In this document: positions 50,755 through 60,078 of the stretch, in pieces
How the letters are laid out: every line of letters starts with the position of its first letter
Numbering within the stretch: position 1 is the stretch's first letter
Assembly: GCF_003050705.1 (NCBI RefSeq)
Contig: NZ_QAOG01000008.1
Span: 1-64,000 of the forward strand
Reading direction: 5' to 3'
DNA: 64,000 nucleotides
Origin: Sphingomonas aurantiaca
Lineage (GTDB): Bacteria > Pseudomonadota > Alphaproteobacteria > Sphingomonadales > Sphingomonadaceae
Translations under genes and position numbers: made by a program
Notes under the pieces: model-generated
What the model was told of the DNA's origin: nothing
Database searches by the model: none
Seen by the model: only the letters and a program-made list of their open reading frames with translations

Positions 50755-51585
50755 TCAGGCGAGCGCCCACCGCAGAAGCCCCCCGGCGCCTACGCCACCA
50801 GCGCGGACCGCTAGGCGCCGGGCGCCAGGCACGCTGCGTCCGTGCAGGGCGAGCGCCCAAGGCGGTAGCAACTCTGCACCCGCATGCAGCAGGACTTTCT
50901 GCAACGGCACCGCGGTCACGCTGGTCGCCGGCTGGTTCATCAGCGCCGATGCGACCGCGCGTGTCCGCGCATCGCAGCGGAGTTGCGGCCGCATGCTGCC
51001 CAGATAGGTCGCAACGTCCCTGCGGGTCTCCGGCACGCCGGTGGCGCCAAGCCGACGCGCCAGCATCGCCATCTCGCCATAATAGGCGTCTTGCCGCCAG
51101 CCCGGAAACGCCGGCGAGCGATATCGCAGATACGCGGCGAGAAAGCTGCGCGCTTCCGCCACATGAACCCATGTCAGGAGTGCTGGGTCGTTCGCCGCAT
51201 AGGGCGTGCCATCCGGCATGGATCCCGCCACATACTCGTGGATCGCCCGGACGCGCGCGATCGCGGCGTTGGCGGCTTCGGTCGATCCGCGCGTCGTGAC
51301 GCCGATGAACTTCGCGGTCCGTCGCAACCGACCGTGCATGTCCTCGCGGAAATTCGAATGGTCCCATACGCCCGCAAGCGCCGCTGGGTGGAGCATCTGC
51401 AAAAGTAGAGACGATACGCCGCCGATCATCATCGAGGGAAAATCGCCGTGCACCGCCCACACCGCCGAGCCCGGCCCGAACAATCCGGTATCGCCGGGGG
51501 GCCGTTCGAGGCCTGGGTCCGCCGCGGGATCCGGCCGCATCACCGCGTGTATCTGTCGGCGGATTGCGGTGCGCAAAGGGTTCAT
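50755..51585 (-). CDS. MpaB/DUF2236-family haem oxygenase-like protein
   Basis: 276 residues from ATG 51585. It belongs to the family of latex-clearing protein and the MpaB oxygenase: DFPSMMIGGVSSLLLQMLHP, AALAGVWDHSNFREDMHGRL (proximal His region), AKFIGVTTRGSTEAANAAIA, LLTWVHVAEARSFLAAYLRY. Lcp-type enzymes bind haem b and cleave C=C bonds of polyisoprenoids. No signal peptide is visible. Being near carotenoid genes it could act on isoprenoid chains, but that is only suggestive. Confidence 0.82.
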   Translation of the reverse strand: MNPLRTAIRRQIHAVMRPDPAADPGLERPPGDTGLFGPGSAVWAVHGDFPSMMIGGVSSLLLQMLHPAALAGVWDHSNFREDMHGRLRRTAKFIGVTTRGSTEAANAAIARVRAIHEYVAGSMPDGTPYAANDPALLTWVHVAEARSFLAAYLRYRSPAFPGWRQDAYYGEMAMLARRLGATGVPETRRDVATYLGSMRPQLRCDARTRAVASALMNQPATSVTAVPLQKVLLHAGAELLPPWALALHGRSVPGARRLAVRAGGVGAGGLLRWALA

Positions 51586-51767
51586 ACCGGTACCTGTGCC
51601 GAGAGCATCATGGATTTCGATGCAGCCTGGACGAGCAAAAGCTGCTTCGACGGGACAACGCGCGAAAGCCGAAACGGTACGCGCGTCCCGCTGCCATAGT
51701 TTACCAACCTGTCGAGGGTCGCGGCACCGCACGAGGCGTCAAGACCGCGGTTTCGGCCACTCCGCCA

Positions 51768-52781
51768 TCACCGGGAGACATCCTTGGGCCGACTGAGCGC
51801 CACCGCAATACCCGCACCCACGACACCGAGGAGCAGTATGACGGGGTTGAGTTTCTGCGCCTGCAACGCGGTGCTCGACTGGCGCGCGCCGACCGCTTGG
51901 CTTCCGCGCAACGCATCGACCCGCGGCGCATAAAGGTTGTCTCGCCGCGTCGGATCGCCGGGATCTGCCGGCGCCTGTTGCGCCGCCGTGCCGACCAGTT
52001 CGAGGATCCTGTCGCTCAGCCGCGGTGCGGCGCGCGAGAGGAGTGACGCCACCAGTCCCCCGCCGCCGACATAGATCGTCCGCCGCGGGGTCTCGCATGC
52101 GAACAGTACCGCGTCGGCGACCACCGACGGCGCGTAGAGCGGCGGCGGCAGGCGCGGTGGCTGGTCCATGAAGTTGCGCGCATGCTCGGGGAACGGCGTA
52201 TCGATCGCGCCGGGCTTGATCAGCGTGACCGAGATCCCAGCCCCCTCCTTCTCCAGTTCCATCCGCAGCGTATCGGTCAGCGCCTGCACCGCATGCTTGG
52301 TGGCGCAATAGGGTCCCTGCTCGACGATCGCGCGGTCGCTGAGGATCGAGCCGATCGTGACGATCGCCCCGCCCCGCCCGCGCAGATGGCGTGCGGCGAC
52401 GAGCGAACCGTGCAGCACGCCAAAATAATTGACGTCGAACACGCGGCGGTGATCGGCGATCGGCACCTGCTCAAGCGTGCCGTACGTCCCTATTCCGGCA
52501 TTGTTGACCCATGTATCGAACCCGCCAAACGCTTCGACCGCCACCGCGGCGACACGCTCGACCGCGGCCATGTCGCTGACGTCGGCGACGCAGAGCGCGA
52601 GGCGTCCGCCGTCGGCGGTCAGGCGATCGCGCAGAGCCTCGAGCGCCGCCGCGTTACGCGCCGTCGCGACGACGGCCGCACCGCGGCGCACGGCAGCCTC
52701 GACGATGGCGAGGCCGTTGCCGCTGGTCGCGCCCGTAACGACGATGACCTGATCGCGGAGGCGGTTGAGCGTGATGGCCAT
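51768..52781 (-). CDS. Short-chain dehydrogenase/reductase with C-terminal tail
   Basis: 337 residues from ATG 52781; a GTG at 52790 overlaps the HAD stop. Classical SDR: VIVVTGATSGNGLAIVEAAV (TGxxxGxG), NNAGIG, catalytic Ser in TIGSILSDR and YCATKHAVQAL (YxxxK). After the domain (about 240 residues) comes an extra stretch ending in a membrane helix (LNPVILLLGVVGAGIAVALS), so it may be tail-anchored. Substrate unknown. It overlaps or nearly touches the HAD gene, suggesting a shared transcript. Confidence 0.85.
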   Translation of the reverse strand: MAITLNRLRDQVIVVTGATSGNGLAIVEAAVRRGAAVVATARNAAALEALRDRLTADGGRLALCVADVSDMAAVERVAAVAVEAFGGFDTWVNNAGIGTYGTLEQVPIADHRRVFDVNYFGVLHGSLVAARHLRGRGGAIVTIGSILSDRAIVEQGPYCATKHAVQALTDTLRMELEKEGAGISVTLIKPGAIDTPFPEHARNFMDQPPRLPPPLYAPSVVADAVLFACETPRRTIYVGGGGLVASLLSRAAPRLSDRILELVGTAAQQAPADPGDPTRRDNLYAPRVDALRGSQAVGARQSSTALQAQKLNPVILLLGVVGAGIAVALSRPKDVSR

Positions 52782-52786
52782 GGCGA

Positions 52787-53452
52787 TCACGCTCCCAGCG
52801 GCGATTGCGCGTAGTCCGCGAGCAACGCCGCCACATCGTCATAGATCGCGACCGGGCCCGCGGATTGCAGTTGCGCGTCGGTGAACTTGCCCGATCGCAC
52901 CGCGACCGCGGCGATCCCGCACCTTGCCGCCGCCTCGATATCATAGGGTGTGTCGCCGACGACGATGACGTTGGCTGGGGCGAGCCCCGGCAGCTGTTCA
53001 AGCGCGGTAGCGAAGATGTCCGGCGCAGGCTTTGTCTTCTCGACGTCGTCGCTGCTCGTCGTCGCCGCAAGCAGGTCGCGCGCGTCGAGCAGGTCGATAT
53101 AGTGATCGAGCTCGGATCCCGACGCGGACGATGCCAGTACGACCCGCTGGCCCAGGCCATGCGCGTAAGCCAGCAGGGCGTTCGCCTCCGCGAACGGTTT
53201 TGCCGTCTCAAGATATTTCGCCTTGAAGATCGCGCCATGCGCGTCGCCGAGCACATCCTGCTGGGCCTCGTCGGCATCGGGCAACAGCGTCGGTACGAGC
53301 ATGTCGGTCCCCTTGCCGATCTGGTCGTGGATGCGCTGACGATCGAACGATGCCCCCATGCCTGCGAAGGCTTCCTCCCACGCGAGCACGTGCATGTCGT
53401 TGGTATCGACCAGCGTACCGTCGATATCGAAGAGTATGGCTTGGATCTGCAT
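52787..53452 (-). CDS. HAD-superfamily phosphatase (phosphoglycolate/beta-PGM type)
   Basis: 221 residues. Subfamily I HAD: IQAILFDIDGTLVDTNDMHV (nucleophile DxD), VVLASSASGSELDHY (motif II Ser), KPAPDIFATAL (motif III Lys) and VIVVGDTPYDIEAAARCGIA (motif IV). The cap is the helical C1 type. It removes phosphate from a small metabolite such as 2-phosphoglycolate or a sugar phosphate. It is the first gene of a pair with the SDR. Confidence 0.88.
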   Translation of the reverse strand: MQIQAILFDIDGTLVDTNDMHVLAWEEAFAGMGASFDRQRIHDQIGKGTDMLVPTLLPDADEAQQDVLGDAHGAIFKAKYLETAKPFAEANALLAYAHGLGQRVVLASSASGSELDHYIDLLDARDLLAATTSSDDVEKTKPAPDIFATALEQLPGLAPANVIVVGDTPYDIEAAARCGIAAVAVRSGKFTDAQLQSAGPVAIYDDVAALLADYAQSPLGA

Positions 53453-53680
53453 GCGGCTATCCCGGATCTGAAGGCGTATTGCGGCTCATCGGCGTGCCAA
53501 GGGCCCGGAGCGGGCGTCGCGCTCGGACGGCGACCGCAGGCTGCGAGATCAACCAAACGGCCGGCACCCCGGATTGGCTCCGACATCAGCGACTTTCGCG
53601 CGGTCGAACCGCAGACCAGATGCATCTTGGCTGGCGCGACCTTATATCCGGGGTTCCCCTTCAACCGCTTACGGTGTCGC

Positions 53681-54328
53681 GTGTCCAAGAAAATGAAAAT
53701 CGATTTCGTCTCCGATATCTCGTGCCCATGGTGCATTATCGGGCTGCGTGGTCTCGAGCAGGCACTGAGCCGCACCGGCGACCTGATCGACGCTGACATC
53801 ACCTTCCAGCCGTTCGAACTGAACCCGAATATGGGCAAGGACGGCCAGAACATCGGCGAACACATCGCCGAAAAATATGGCTCGACGCCGGAACAATCGG
53901 CCGCCAACCGCGCGATGATCCGCGAGCGCGCTGCCGATCTGGGGTTCACGATGCAGATGTCGGACACGAGCCGCATCTACAACACGTTCGACGCGCACCG
54001 GCTGCTGCATTGGGCGCACCTCGAGGGCAAGCAGGCGGCGCTGAAGAATGCACTGTTTTCCGCGTATTTTACCGATCAGCAGGCCATGTCCGAGCATGGC
54101 GTGCTGACCGCCGCCGCCGTGTCTGTCGGGCTCGAGCCCACGCGAGCCGCCGCGATCCTGGCGTCGGACGAGTTTGCGGACGACGTCCGAACTGCCGAAC
54201 GGCTCTGGCAGTCGCGCGGGATCAGCGCAGTACCGGCCGTCGTCATCAACGATCGCTATCTGATCTCGGGTGGCCAGCCGTCCGAAGCGTTCGAAAGCGC
54301 GCTGCGCGACATCGCCGCCGAGGCCTGA
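53681..54328 (+). CDS. DsbA-family oxidoreductase, FrnE-like
   Basis: 215 residues from GTG 53681 (ATG 53693 is the alternative). Thioredoxin fold with CxxC in DFVSDISCPWCIIGLRGLEQ, a helical insertion (NRAMIRERAADLGFTM, FDAHRLLHWAHLEGKQAALK) and the cis-Pro loop GISAVPAVVINDRYLISGGQ. No signal peptide, so it is the cytoplasmic FrnE type linked to thiol-disulfide balance and oxidative stress tolerance. The long open frame further upstream is antisense to the HAD gene and is not part of it. Confidence 0.88.
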   Translation: MSKKMKIDFVSDISCPWCIIGLRGLEQALSRTGDLIDADITFQPFELNPNMGKDGQNIGEHIAEKYGSTPEQSAANRAMIRERAADLGFTMQMSDTSRIYNTFDAHRLLHWAHLEGKQAALKNALFSAYFTDQQAMSEHGVLTAAAVSVGLEPTRAAAILASDEFADDVRTAERLWQSRGISAVPAVVINDRYLISGGQPSEAFESALRDIAAEA

Positions 54329-54468
54329 CCGTTCTTGCCTTCGGTTCGGCCCATAAGCGGCATGCGTGTCCGCGGCTGACCGTCGAGCGTTGGTCCGGGG
54401 TCGACGCCGCGTTGCAAGACGATCGGACCGAAGGGAAAGACGCCTTGATCGCTGCGTCGGCCGTCGTC

Positions 54469-55044
54469 ATGCTAGTCATCCTTCGGAAAGAGGTATCAGG
54501 TCCTGAGGTCGATTATCGCCTCGCAACGACCGGAGATGCGTCGGCGATCGGCGCGGTGCACGTCATGTCATGGCGTGAGACCTATGCCGGGCTACTCCCC
54601 CGAGACATGCTGGACGGTTTGTCGGCCGACCGCCGGTCGGCAATGTGGGCTGCGGTTCTCGAAGTCCCAGCCAGCCCGATCGCGACACGGGTATATGTCG
54701 CGGAGAGCGCAGGCGAGATCATCGCTTTCGGGGCGTGTGGCGGTCAGCGTGACGATGCGATGCGCGAACGTGGCTTCGTCGGTGAGATCGGGGCGATCTA
54801 CGTCCTTCAGTCGCACCACGCTGGGGGTGTGGGTCGCGCCCTCATGAATCTGCTGGCACGTGATCTGATGGCGCGGCCGGTATCTGGCGCGAGCCTCTGG
54901 GTCCTGCGGGAGAATCTGGGTGCGCGCGGCTTCTACGAGCGGTTGGGCGGCGCAATCATCACTGAAAAGGCAGCGGCGGACGGCGATATAAGCTTGCATG
55001 AGGTCGCATATGGTTGGCCGGACCTCGCGCGCCTGATCTGCTAA
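54469..55044 (+). CDS. GNAT-family N-acetyltransferase
   Basis: 191 residues from ATG 54469; a TTG at 54445 behind AAGGGAAAG is also possible. GNAT features: DYRLATTGDASAIGAVHVMS, VGEIGAIYVLQSHHAGGVGR (acetyl-CoA loop V-x3-Q-x-x-G-x-G/A, here HHAGGVGR), SLWVLRENLGARGFYERLGG. The MSWRETYAGLLP stretch is typical of the MSMEG/YjgM-like acyltransferases acting on small amines or protein N-termini. Substrate unknown. Confidence 0.82.
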   Translation: MLVILRKEVSGPEVDYRLATTGDASAIGAVHVMSWRETYAGLLPRDMLDGLSADRRSAMWAAVLEVPASPIATRVYVAESAGEIIAFGACGGQRDDAMRERGFVGEIGAIYVLQSHHAGGVGRALMNLLARDLMARPVSGASLWVLRENLGARGFYERLGGAIITEKAAADGDISLHEVAYGWPDLARLIC

Positions 55045-55284
55045 AGGCTTGCAGAAAAAGGCTTTTGACCAAGCGGTCTGGTGTCGACGCCGCGCTTATA
55101 TCCACCAGCATACGCGCCACCCGGCTAGCTGTAGCAGTCTTGTAAAACACCGTGTTGACGTTTGCCGAAACGCGCGCGATGATCCGGCTATCGGACTGGG
55201 TATGATCGAACATCGGTCATAGTCGCCGGGATCAGGGACCGTGCCACGCAGAGGATACTCGCGGGCGATATTGGGGGAACGGCG

Positions 55285-56919
55285 TTGCACAGACGGGACT
55301 TCCTGGCCGCAAGCGGCCTGGCATTGGGCAGCGGCGTTTTGCCGACCTTTCTCGGGCGCGCGATCGCCGCCGAGGAGCTGGTTTCCACCATCGACGTCGC
55401 CGTGAAGAAGCGCCTTGCCGACGCCGCGCTGAACGCCGCCAGAAGCGCCGGCGCCAGCTATTGCGACGTCCGTGTCGGCCGGTACCTTCGCCAGTTCGTC
55501 ATCACGCGCGAGAAGAATGTCGAGAACGTCGTCAGCACGGAATCGACCGGTGTCGGCGTCCGCGTCATCGCCGATGGCGCCTGGGGCTTCTCCGCCTCGA
55601 ACGAGATGACCGTCGACGCGGTCGCCAACGCCGCCAAGCTCGCCACCGCGATCGCCAAGGCCAACGCCAAGTCGCAGACCGCGCCGGTCCAGCTCGCGCC
55701 GACGCCCGGCGTCGGCGAGGTGTCGTGGCGCACCCCCGTCAAGAAGAACGCGATGGCGGTGCCGCTCAAGGAAAAGGTCGACCTGCTGCTCGGCGTCAAT
55801 GCCGCCGCCACCGATGCCGGCGCGAGCTTCGTCAATTCGATCCTGTTCCTCGTCAACGAGCAGAAATACTTCGCCTCGAGCGACGGATCGTACATCGACC
55901 AGGACGTGCATCGCATCTGGGCGCCGCTGACAGTCACCGCGATAGACAAGGCGACGGGCAAGTTCCGCACCCGCGAAGGCCTTTCCGCGCCGATGGGGAT
56001 GGGGTTCGAATATCTCGACGGCGCCGCCTCGGGCAAGTTCGTCTCGCCCAACGGCGTCGTGAACTACGGCCTGTCCTACGACATGAAGGAGGACGCGATC
56101 GCTGCCGCCAAACAGGCGCAGGCGAAGCTCAAGGCACCGACCGTCAAGCCCGGCAAATATGATCTGGTCCTCGATCCCTCGCACACCTGGCTGACGATCC
56201 ATGAATCGGTCGGCCATCCGCTCGAGCTCGACCGCGTGCTCGGCTATGAAGCCAATTATGCGGGCACCTCGTTCGTGACGCTCGACAAGGTCAAGCAGCG
56301 TTTCCAGTACGGCAGCCCCGAGGTCTCGATCGTCGCCGACAAGACGCAATATGGCAGTCTCGGCGCGGTCGGGTATGACGACGAGGGCGTCAAGACCAAG
56401 AAATGGGACCTGATCCGCGACGGCAAGCTGGTCGATCTGGAGGCGATCCGAGACCAGGCGCACATCATCGGCAAGTCCGCATCGGACGGGTGCTGCTATG
56501 CCGACAACTGGGCCAATGTGCAGTTCCAGCGCATGCCCAATGTCAGCCTGGAAGCGGGCAAGAAGAAGCAGAGCGTCGCCGACATGATCGCAGGGGTCGA
56601 GAACGGCATCTACATCATCGGTGACGGCAGCTTCTCGATCGACCAGCAGCGTTACAACGCGCAGTTCGGCGGGCAGCTGTTCTACGAGATCAAGAACGGC
56701 AAGATCACCCAGCAGATCGAGGACGTCGCCTACCAGATCCGCACCCCCGAATTCTGGAACGCGTGCGTCGGCGTATGCGACGCCAGCGACTACCGGATGG
56801 GAGGCTCGTTCTTCGACGGCAAGGGCCAGCCGAGCCAGGTGTCGACGGTGAGTCACGGCTCCTCGACCGCGCGCTTCAACGGCATAAACGTCATCAACAC
56901 CGCCCGCTCGCTCGGCTGA
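55285..56919 (+). CDS. TldD-like metalloprotease with Tat signal
   Basis: 544 residues from TTG 55285, preceded by GGGGGAAC. Tat signal (HRRDFLAASGLALGSGVL, residues 2-19, then IAAEE). The TldD/PmbA core follows: NVENVVSTESTGVGVRVIAD, and the zinc motif HESVGHPLELDR with HExxxH at 306-311. Cytosolic TldD works with TldE/PmbA as a heterodimer that degrades unfolded peptides and matures microcins. Export of a TldD is unusual; the partner gene starts 16 bp later and has no signal, so the pair may be exported together. First gene of a long operon. Confidence 0.88.
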   Translation: MHRRDFLAASGLALGSGVLPTFLGRAIAAEELVSTIDVAVKKRLADAALNAARSAGASYCDVRVGRYLRQFVITREKNVENVVSTESTGVGVRVIADGAWGFSASNEMTVDAVANAAKLATAIAKANAKSQTAPVQLAPTPGVGEVSWRTPVKKNAMAVPLKEKVDLLLGVNAAATDAGASFVNSILFLVNEQKYFASSDGSYIDQDVHRIWAPLTVTAIDKATGKFRTREGLSAPMGMGFEYLDGAASGKFVSPNGVVNYGLSYDMKEDAIAAAKQAQAKLKAPTVKPGKYDLVLDPSHTWLTIHESVGHPLELDRVLGYEANYAGTSFVTLDKVKQRFQYGSPEVSIVADKTQYGSLGAVGYDDEGVKTKKWDLIRDGKLVDLEAIRDQAHIIGKSASDGCCYADNWANVQFQRMPNVSLEAGKKKQSVADMIAGVENGIYIIGDGSFSIDQQRYNAQFGGQLFYEIKNGKITQQIEDVAYQIRTPEFWNACVGVCDASDYRMGGSFFDGKGQPSQVSTVSHGSSTARFNGINVINTARSLG

Positions 56920-56935
56920 TAGGGAGACACAGGTC

Positions 56936-58270
56936 ATGAGCATCCTCACCGAAGAGCAGGCGCGCGCCATCCTCACCAAGGTCGTCGCGCTGTCGAAGGC
57001 CGACGAATGCACCGCGCAGCTGACGGGCTCGATCGACGGCAACATCCGGTTCGCGCTGAACAACATCTCGACCAGCGGCGTGATCACCAATTCTGATCTC
57101 GCCGTGCAGGTCGCGTTCGGCAAGCGGGTCGGCACCGCGACGATCAACCAGTTCGACGACGCCTCGCTCGAACGCGCCGTGCGCCGCGCCGAAGACCTTG
57201 CCCGGCTGGCACCCGAAAACCCCGAATTCGTGCCCGCGGTCGCCAAGCAGGTCTACAAGCCGTCGCCGACGTTCAGCGCAGCGACCGCGGCGATCGATCC
57301 GGAATATCGCGCCAAGGTCGCCGGGGATTCGATCACCGCGTGCAAGGCGGAGAAGCTGATCGCCGCGGGCTTCCTGCAGGACGGCCAGAGCTATGTCGCG
57401 TTCGCCAACTCCAAGGGCAATTTCGGGTATCAGCGCGCGTCGTCGATGGATTACACCTGCACGGTCCGGTCCGAAGACGGTCGCGGGTCCGGCTGGGTCG
57501 GCCGCAGCCTGCAGGATTCGTCCGCGTTCAGTGCCTCGACCGACATCCGCACCGGCATCCGCAAGGCGTCCGCCTCGGTCGACGCGCGCGCGCTGGAACC
57601 CGGCAAATACACCGTCATCCTCGAACCCGCGGCGGCGGCGGGGCTCATCAGCTTCATGATGAACTTCTTCGATGCGCGCCAGGCGGACGAAGGACGCAGC
57701 TTCCTGTCGAAGAAGGGCGGCGGCAACAAGGTCGGCGAGCAAGTATATGATCCGCGCGTCAACTTCACCGCCGACCCCTGGGCACCCGGCGCCGCAGTGA
57801 TGCCGTGGGACGAAGAGGGCCTGCCGCGCGAGGCGATGCCGATCATCAAGGACGGCAAGATCGTGAACCTCAACTACTCGCGCTACTGGGCGCAGAAGCA
57901 GGGCAAGCGCGCGGTTGGATCGCCGGGCAACCTGCTGATGGCGGGCGGCACCAAGTCGACCGCCGACCTGATCCGCGGCACCGAGCGCGGGATCCTTGTC
58001 TCGCGCACCTGGTACATCCGCATGGTCGATCCGCAGACCGTGCTGCTGACGGGCCTCACTCGCGACGGGACGTTCTACATCGAGAATGGCGAGATCAAAT
58101 ATCCGGTGAAGAACTTCCGCTTCAACGAGAGCCCGGTCATCATGCTCAACAACATCGACGAACTCGGCAAGCCGGTGCGCGTCGCGGGCGACGAGAGTTC
58201 GCTGGTGATGATGATCCCGCCGATGAAACTGCGCGACTTTACCTTCACCTCGCTGTCGGACGCGGTCTGA
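56936..58270 (+). CDS. TldE/PmbA-like partner protease subunit
   Basis: 444 residues. PmbA_TldD fold: GNIRFALNNISTSGVITNSD, QVAFGKRVGTATINQFDDAS, KYTVILEPAAAAGLISFMMN, TERGILVSRTWYIRMVDPQT, NFRFNESPVIMLNNIDELG. The HExxxH zinc motif is absent, as expected for the TldE half. No signal peptide is seen (MSILTEEQARAILTKVVALS is helical but charged). It pairs with the Tat-signal TldD upstream. Confidence 0.88.
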   Translation: MSILTEEQARAILTKVVALSKADECTAQLTGSIDGNIRFALNNISTSGVITNSDLAVQVAFGKRVGTATINQFDDASLERAVRRAEDLARLAPENPEFVPAVAKQVYKPSPTFSAATAAIDPEYRAKVAGDSITACKAEKLIAAGFLQDGQSYVAFANSKGNFGYQRASSMDYTCTVRSEDGRGSGWVGRSLQDSSAFSASTDIRTGIRKASASVDARALEPGKYTVILEPAAAAGLISFMMNFFDARQADEGRSFLSKKGGGNKVGEQVYDPRVNFTADPWAPGAAVMPWDEEGLPREAMPIIKDGKIVNLNYSRYWAQKQGKRAVGSPGNLLMAGGTKSTADLIRGTERGILVSRTWYIRMVDPQTVLLTGLTRDGTFYIENGEIKYPVKNFRFNESPVIMLNNIDELGKPVRVAGDESSLVMMIPPMKLRDFTFTSLSDAV

Positions 58271-58292
58271 TCTTGCCCGTTTCTCCACTGAC

Positions 58293-58318
58293 ACCACCCC
58301 GGCTTTCGCCGGGGTGGT
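58293..58318 (+). terminator. Hairpin between tldE-like and DUF4159 genes
   Basis: ACCACCCCGGC / GCCGGGGTGGT, 11-bp stem, TTTC loop. No T-run follows, so it may only slow or partly end transcription before the next gene, 27 bp on. Confidence 0.55.
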
Positions 58319-58344
58319 AGCTTGACGCGGAGACACCACGCGGA

Positions 58345-59043
58345 ATGATGACGCGCCAGGACTTCCTCAAGCTGATGGGCGCGGGACTCGCCGCTTCGGT
58401 ACTCCCGCGTGCGGCCACCGCCGCGGGGGCGTATGACTTCTGGTTCACGCGGCTGCGCTATCAATCCGGCGACTGGGACGTCGACCAGCGGATGCCGTCG
58501 AACATCATCACGTCGCTGATCGATTATACCAATTTGCGCGTCGACCCGAAGGAGCGTGTCGTCGCGCTCGCCGATCCGAAGATGCTGACCGCGCCGTTCT
58601 GCTACATGGCCGGGCACAAGCTGGTCGAGTTTTCAGCCGACGAACGGCGCAACTTCGAACGCTATGTGCGAAGCGGCGGGTTCGTGCTGGTCGACGATTG
58701 CAACCACGACATTGACGGCCTGTTCGCGCAGTCCTTCGAACGCCAGATGACCAAGATATTCGGTCCCCGCGCCCTGCAGAAGTTGCCGCCCAAGCATCCG
58801 ATTTACACGAGCTTCTTCAAATTTACGGGGCCGCCAGCGACGACGTTCGAGCTGAATGGCTGGGGCGACGACCTCGTCCATGACTATCTCAAGGGTGTCA
58901 CGATCGATGGTCGGCTGGGGCTGTTGTACAGCAACAAAGATTACGGGTGCGAGTGGGACTATGACTGGCGCAACAAGCGCTTTCTCGCGCAGGACAATAC
59001 CAAGTTCGGCGTCAACATCGTCATGTATGCGCTGACCGTCTGA
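58345..59043 (+). CDS. DUF4159-domain protein
   Basis: 232 residues. The N-terminus (MTRQDFLKLMGAGLAASVLP) looks like a Tat leader, but has RQ instead of RR, so the route is unclear. The DUF4159 body: YDFWFTRLRYQSGDWDVDQR, FVLVDDCNHDIDGLFAQSFE, LYSNKDYGCEWDYDWRNKRF. The fold is class-I-glutamine-amidotransferase-like without the catalytic triad in known cases. Members occur with MoxR-DUF58-BatA operons; exact function is not known. It follows a hairpin after tldE. Confidence 0.82.
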   Translation: MMTRQDFLKLMGAGLAASVLPRAATAAGAYDFWFTRLRYQSGDWDVDQRMPSNIITSLIDYTNLRVDPKERVVALADPKMLTAPFCYMAGHKLVEFSADERRNFERYVRSGGFVLVDDCNHDIDGLFAQSFERQMTKIFGPRALQKLPPKHPIYTSFFKFTGPPATTFELNGWGDDLVHDYLKGVTIDGRLGLLYSNKDYGCEWDYDWRNKRFLAQDNTKFGVNIVMYALTV

Positions 59044-59076
59044 CTAGGCCCTCCCGAGTATGCTTTTAGGACCGAC

Positions 59077-60078
59077 ATGACCCAAAACGACGTCTCCGAG
59101 ACCCAGATCGCCGCGCAACTGGCCAAGCTCGGTGATCTTCGCGCCGCGATCGGCCAGGCGATCGTGGGGCAGGACGCGGTCGTCGAGCAATTGTTGATCG
59201 CACTGATCGCCGGCGGCCATTGCTTGATGGAGGGCGTTCCCGGACTCGGCAAGACGCTGCTGGTGCGGTCGCTCGGCGCGGCGCTGGCGCTCGATTTCCG
59301 CCGCGTCCAGTTCACGCCCGATCTGATGCCGAGCGACATTCTCGGCACCGAATTGCTCGAAGAGGATCACGGCACCGGCAAGCGCCATTTCCGCTTCCAG
59401 CAGGGCCCGATCTTCACCAATTTGTTGCTGGCCGACGAACTCAATCGCACGCCGCCCAAGACGCAGGCCGCGCTGCTCGAGGCGATGCAGGAGCGCACCG
59501 TCAGCTATGGCGGCACCACCTATACGCTGCCCGACCCGTTCTTCGTGCTGGCGACGCAGAACCCGATCGAGCAGGCGGGCACCTATCCGCTGCCCGAGGC
59601 GCAGCTCGACCGCTTCCTGCTCCATGTCCGCGTCGATTATCCGAGCGAGGCGCAGGAGCGCGCGATCATCGCGCAGACCACCGGCAGCCGCACCGCGACG
59701 GTGCCGCGCGTGCTCGGCGCAGAAGATGTGATGGTGTTGCGCCGCTGGGTGCGCGACGTGCATCTCGGCGAAGACCTGCTCGACTGGATCACGCGGATCG
59801 TCCGCGCGAGCCGGCCCGGCGACGGGATGCCCGACGCGATCCGCACCTATGTCCGCTGGGGTGCGGGGCCGCGTGCCGGCCAGTCGCTGGTGCTCGCGGC
59901 CAAGGCCCGCGCGCTGCTCCAGGGGCGGCTCGCCGCGACCCGCGACGACATCCTCGCGCTGGCCGCACCGGTGTTCCGCCACCGCCTGATCCTGTCGTTC
60001 GCCGCCGAGGCCGAGGGTGTCAGCCCGGACCAGGTCGTCGCGCGGCTCGTCGGCGCGGTGAGAGGACCGGGTGCCTGA
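59077..60078 (+). CDS. MoxR-family AAA+ ATPase
   Basis: 333 residues. AAA_3 with Walker A LMEGVPGLGKTLLVRSLG, Walker B NLLLADELNRTPPKTQAALL, sensor FFVLATQNPIEQAGTYPLP and arginine finger EAQLDRFLLHV, then a lid domain. MoxR ATPases act as chaperones that insert metal or assemble partner complexes, working with VWA/DUF58 proteins encoded beside them, as here. Its last 8 bp overlap the DUF58 gene, so translation is coupled. Confidence 0.93.
   Translation: MTQNDVSETQIAAQLAKLGDLRAAIGQAIVGQDAVVEQLLIALIAGGHCLMEGVPGLGKTLLVRSLGAALALDFRRVQFTPDLMPSDILGTELLEEDHGTGKRHFRFQQGPIFTNLLLADELNRTPPKTQAALLEAMQERTVSYGGTTYTLPDPFFVLATQNPIEQAGTYPLPEAQLDRFLLHVRVDYPSEAQERAIIAQTTGSRTATVPRVLGAEDVMVLRRWVRDVHLGEDLLDWITRIVRASRPGDGMPDAIRTYVRWGAGPRAGQSLVLAAKARALLQGRLAATRDDILALAAPVFRHRLILSFAAEAEGVSPDQVVARLVGAVRGPGA

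Noticed and set aside
52805-53680. Upstream extension of the FrnE gene by about 290 codons
   Set aside because: This part is antisense to the HAD phosphatase; the DsbA fold starts at KIDFVSDISCPWC.
55096-57246. 716-codon open frame on the minus strand
   Set aside because: It lies antisense to the tldD/tldE-like genes and shows no domain; GC-rich codon bias of the real genes keeps the opposite frame open.
56894-58339. 481-codon minus-strand frame
   Set aside because: Antisense to the TldE-like gene; Arg/Ala/Gly-rich composition typical of shadow frames.
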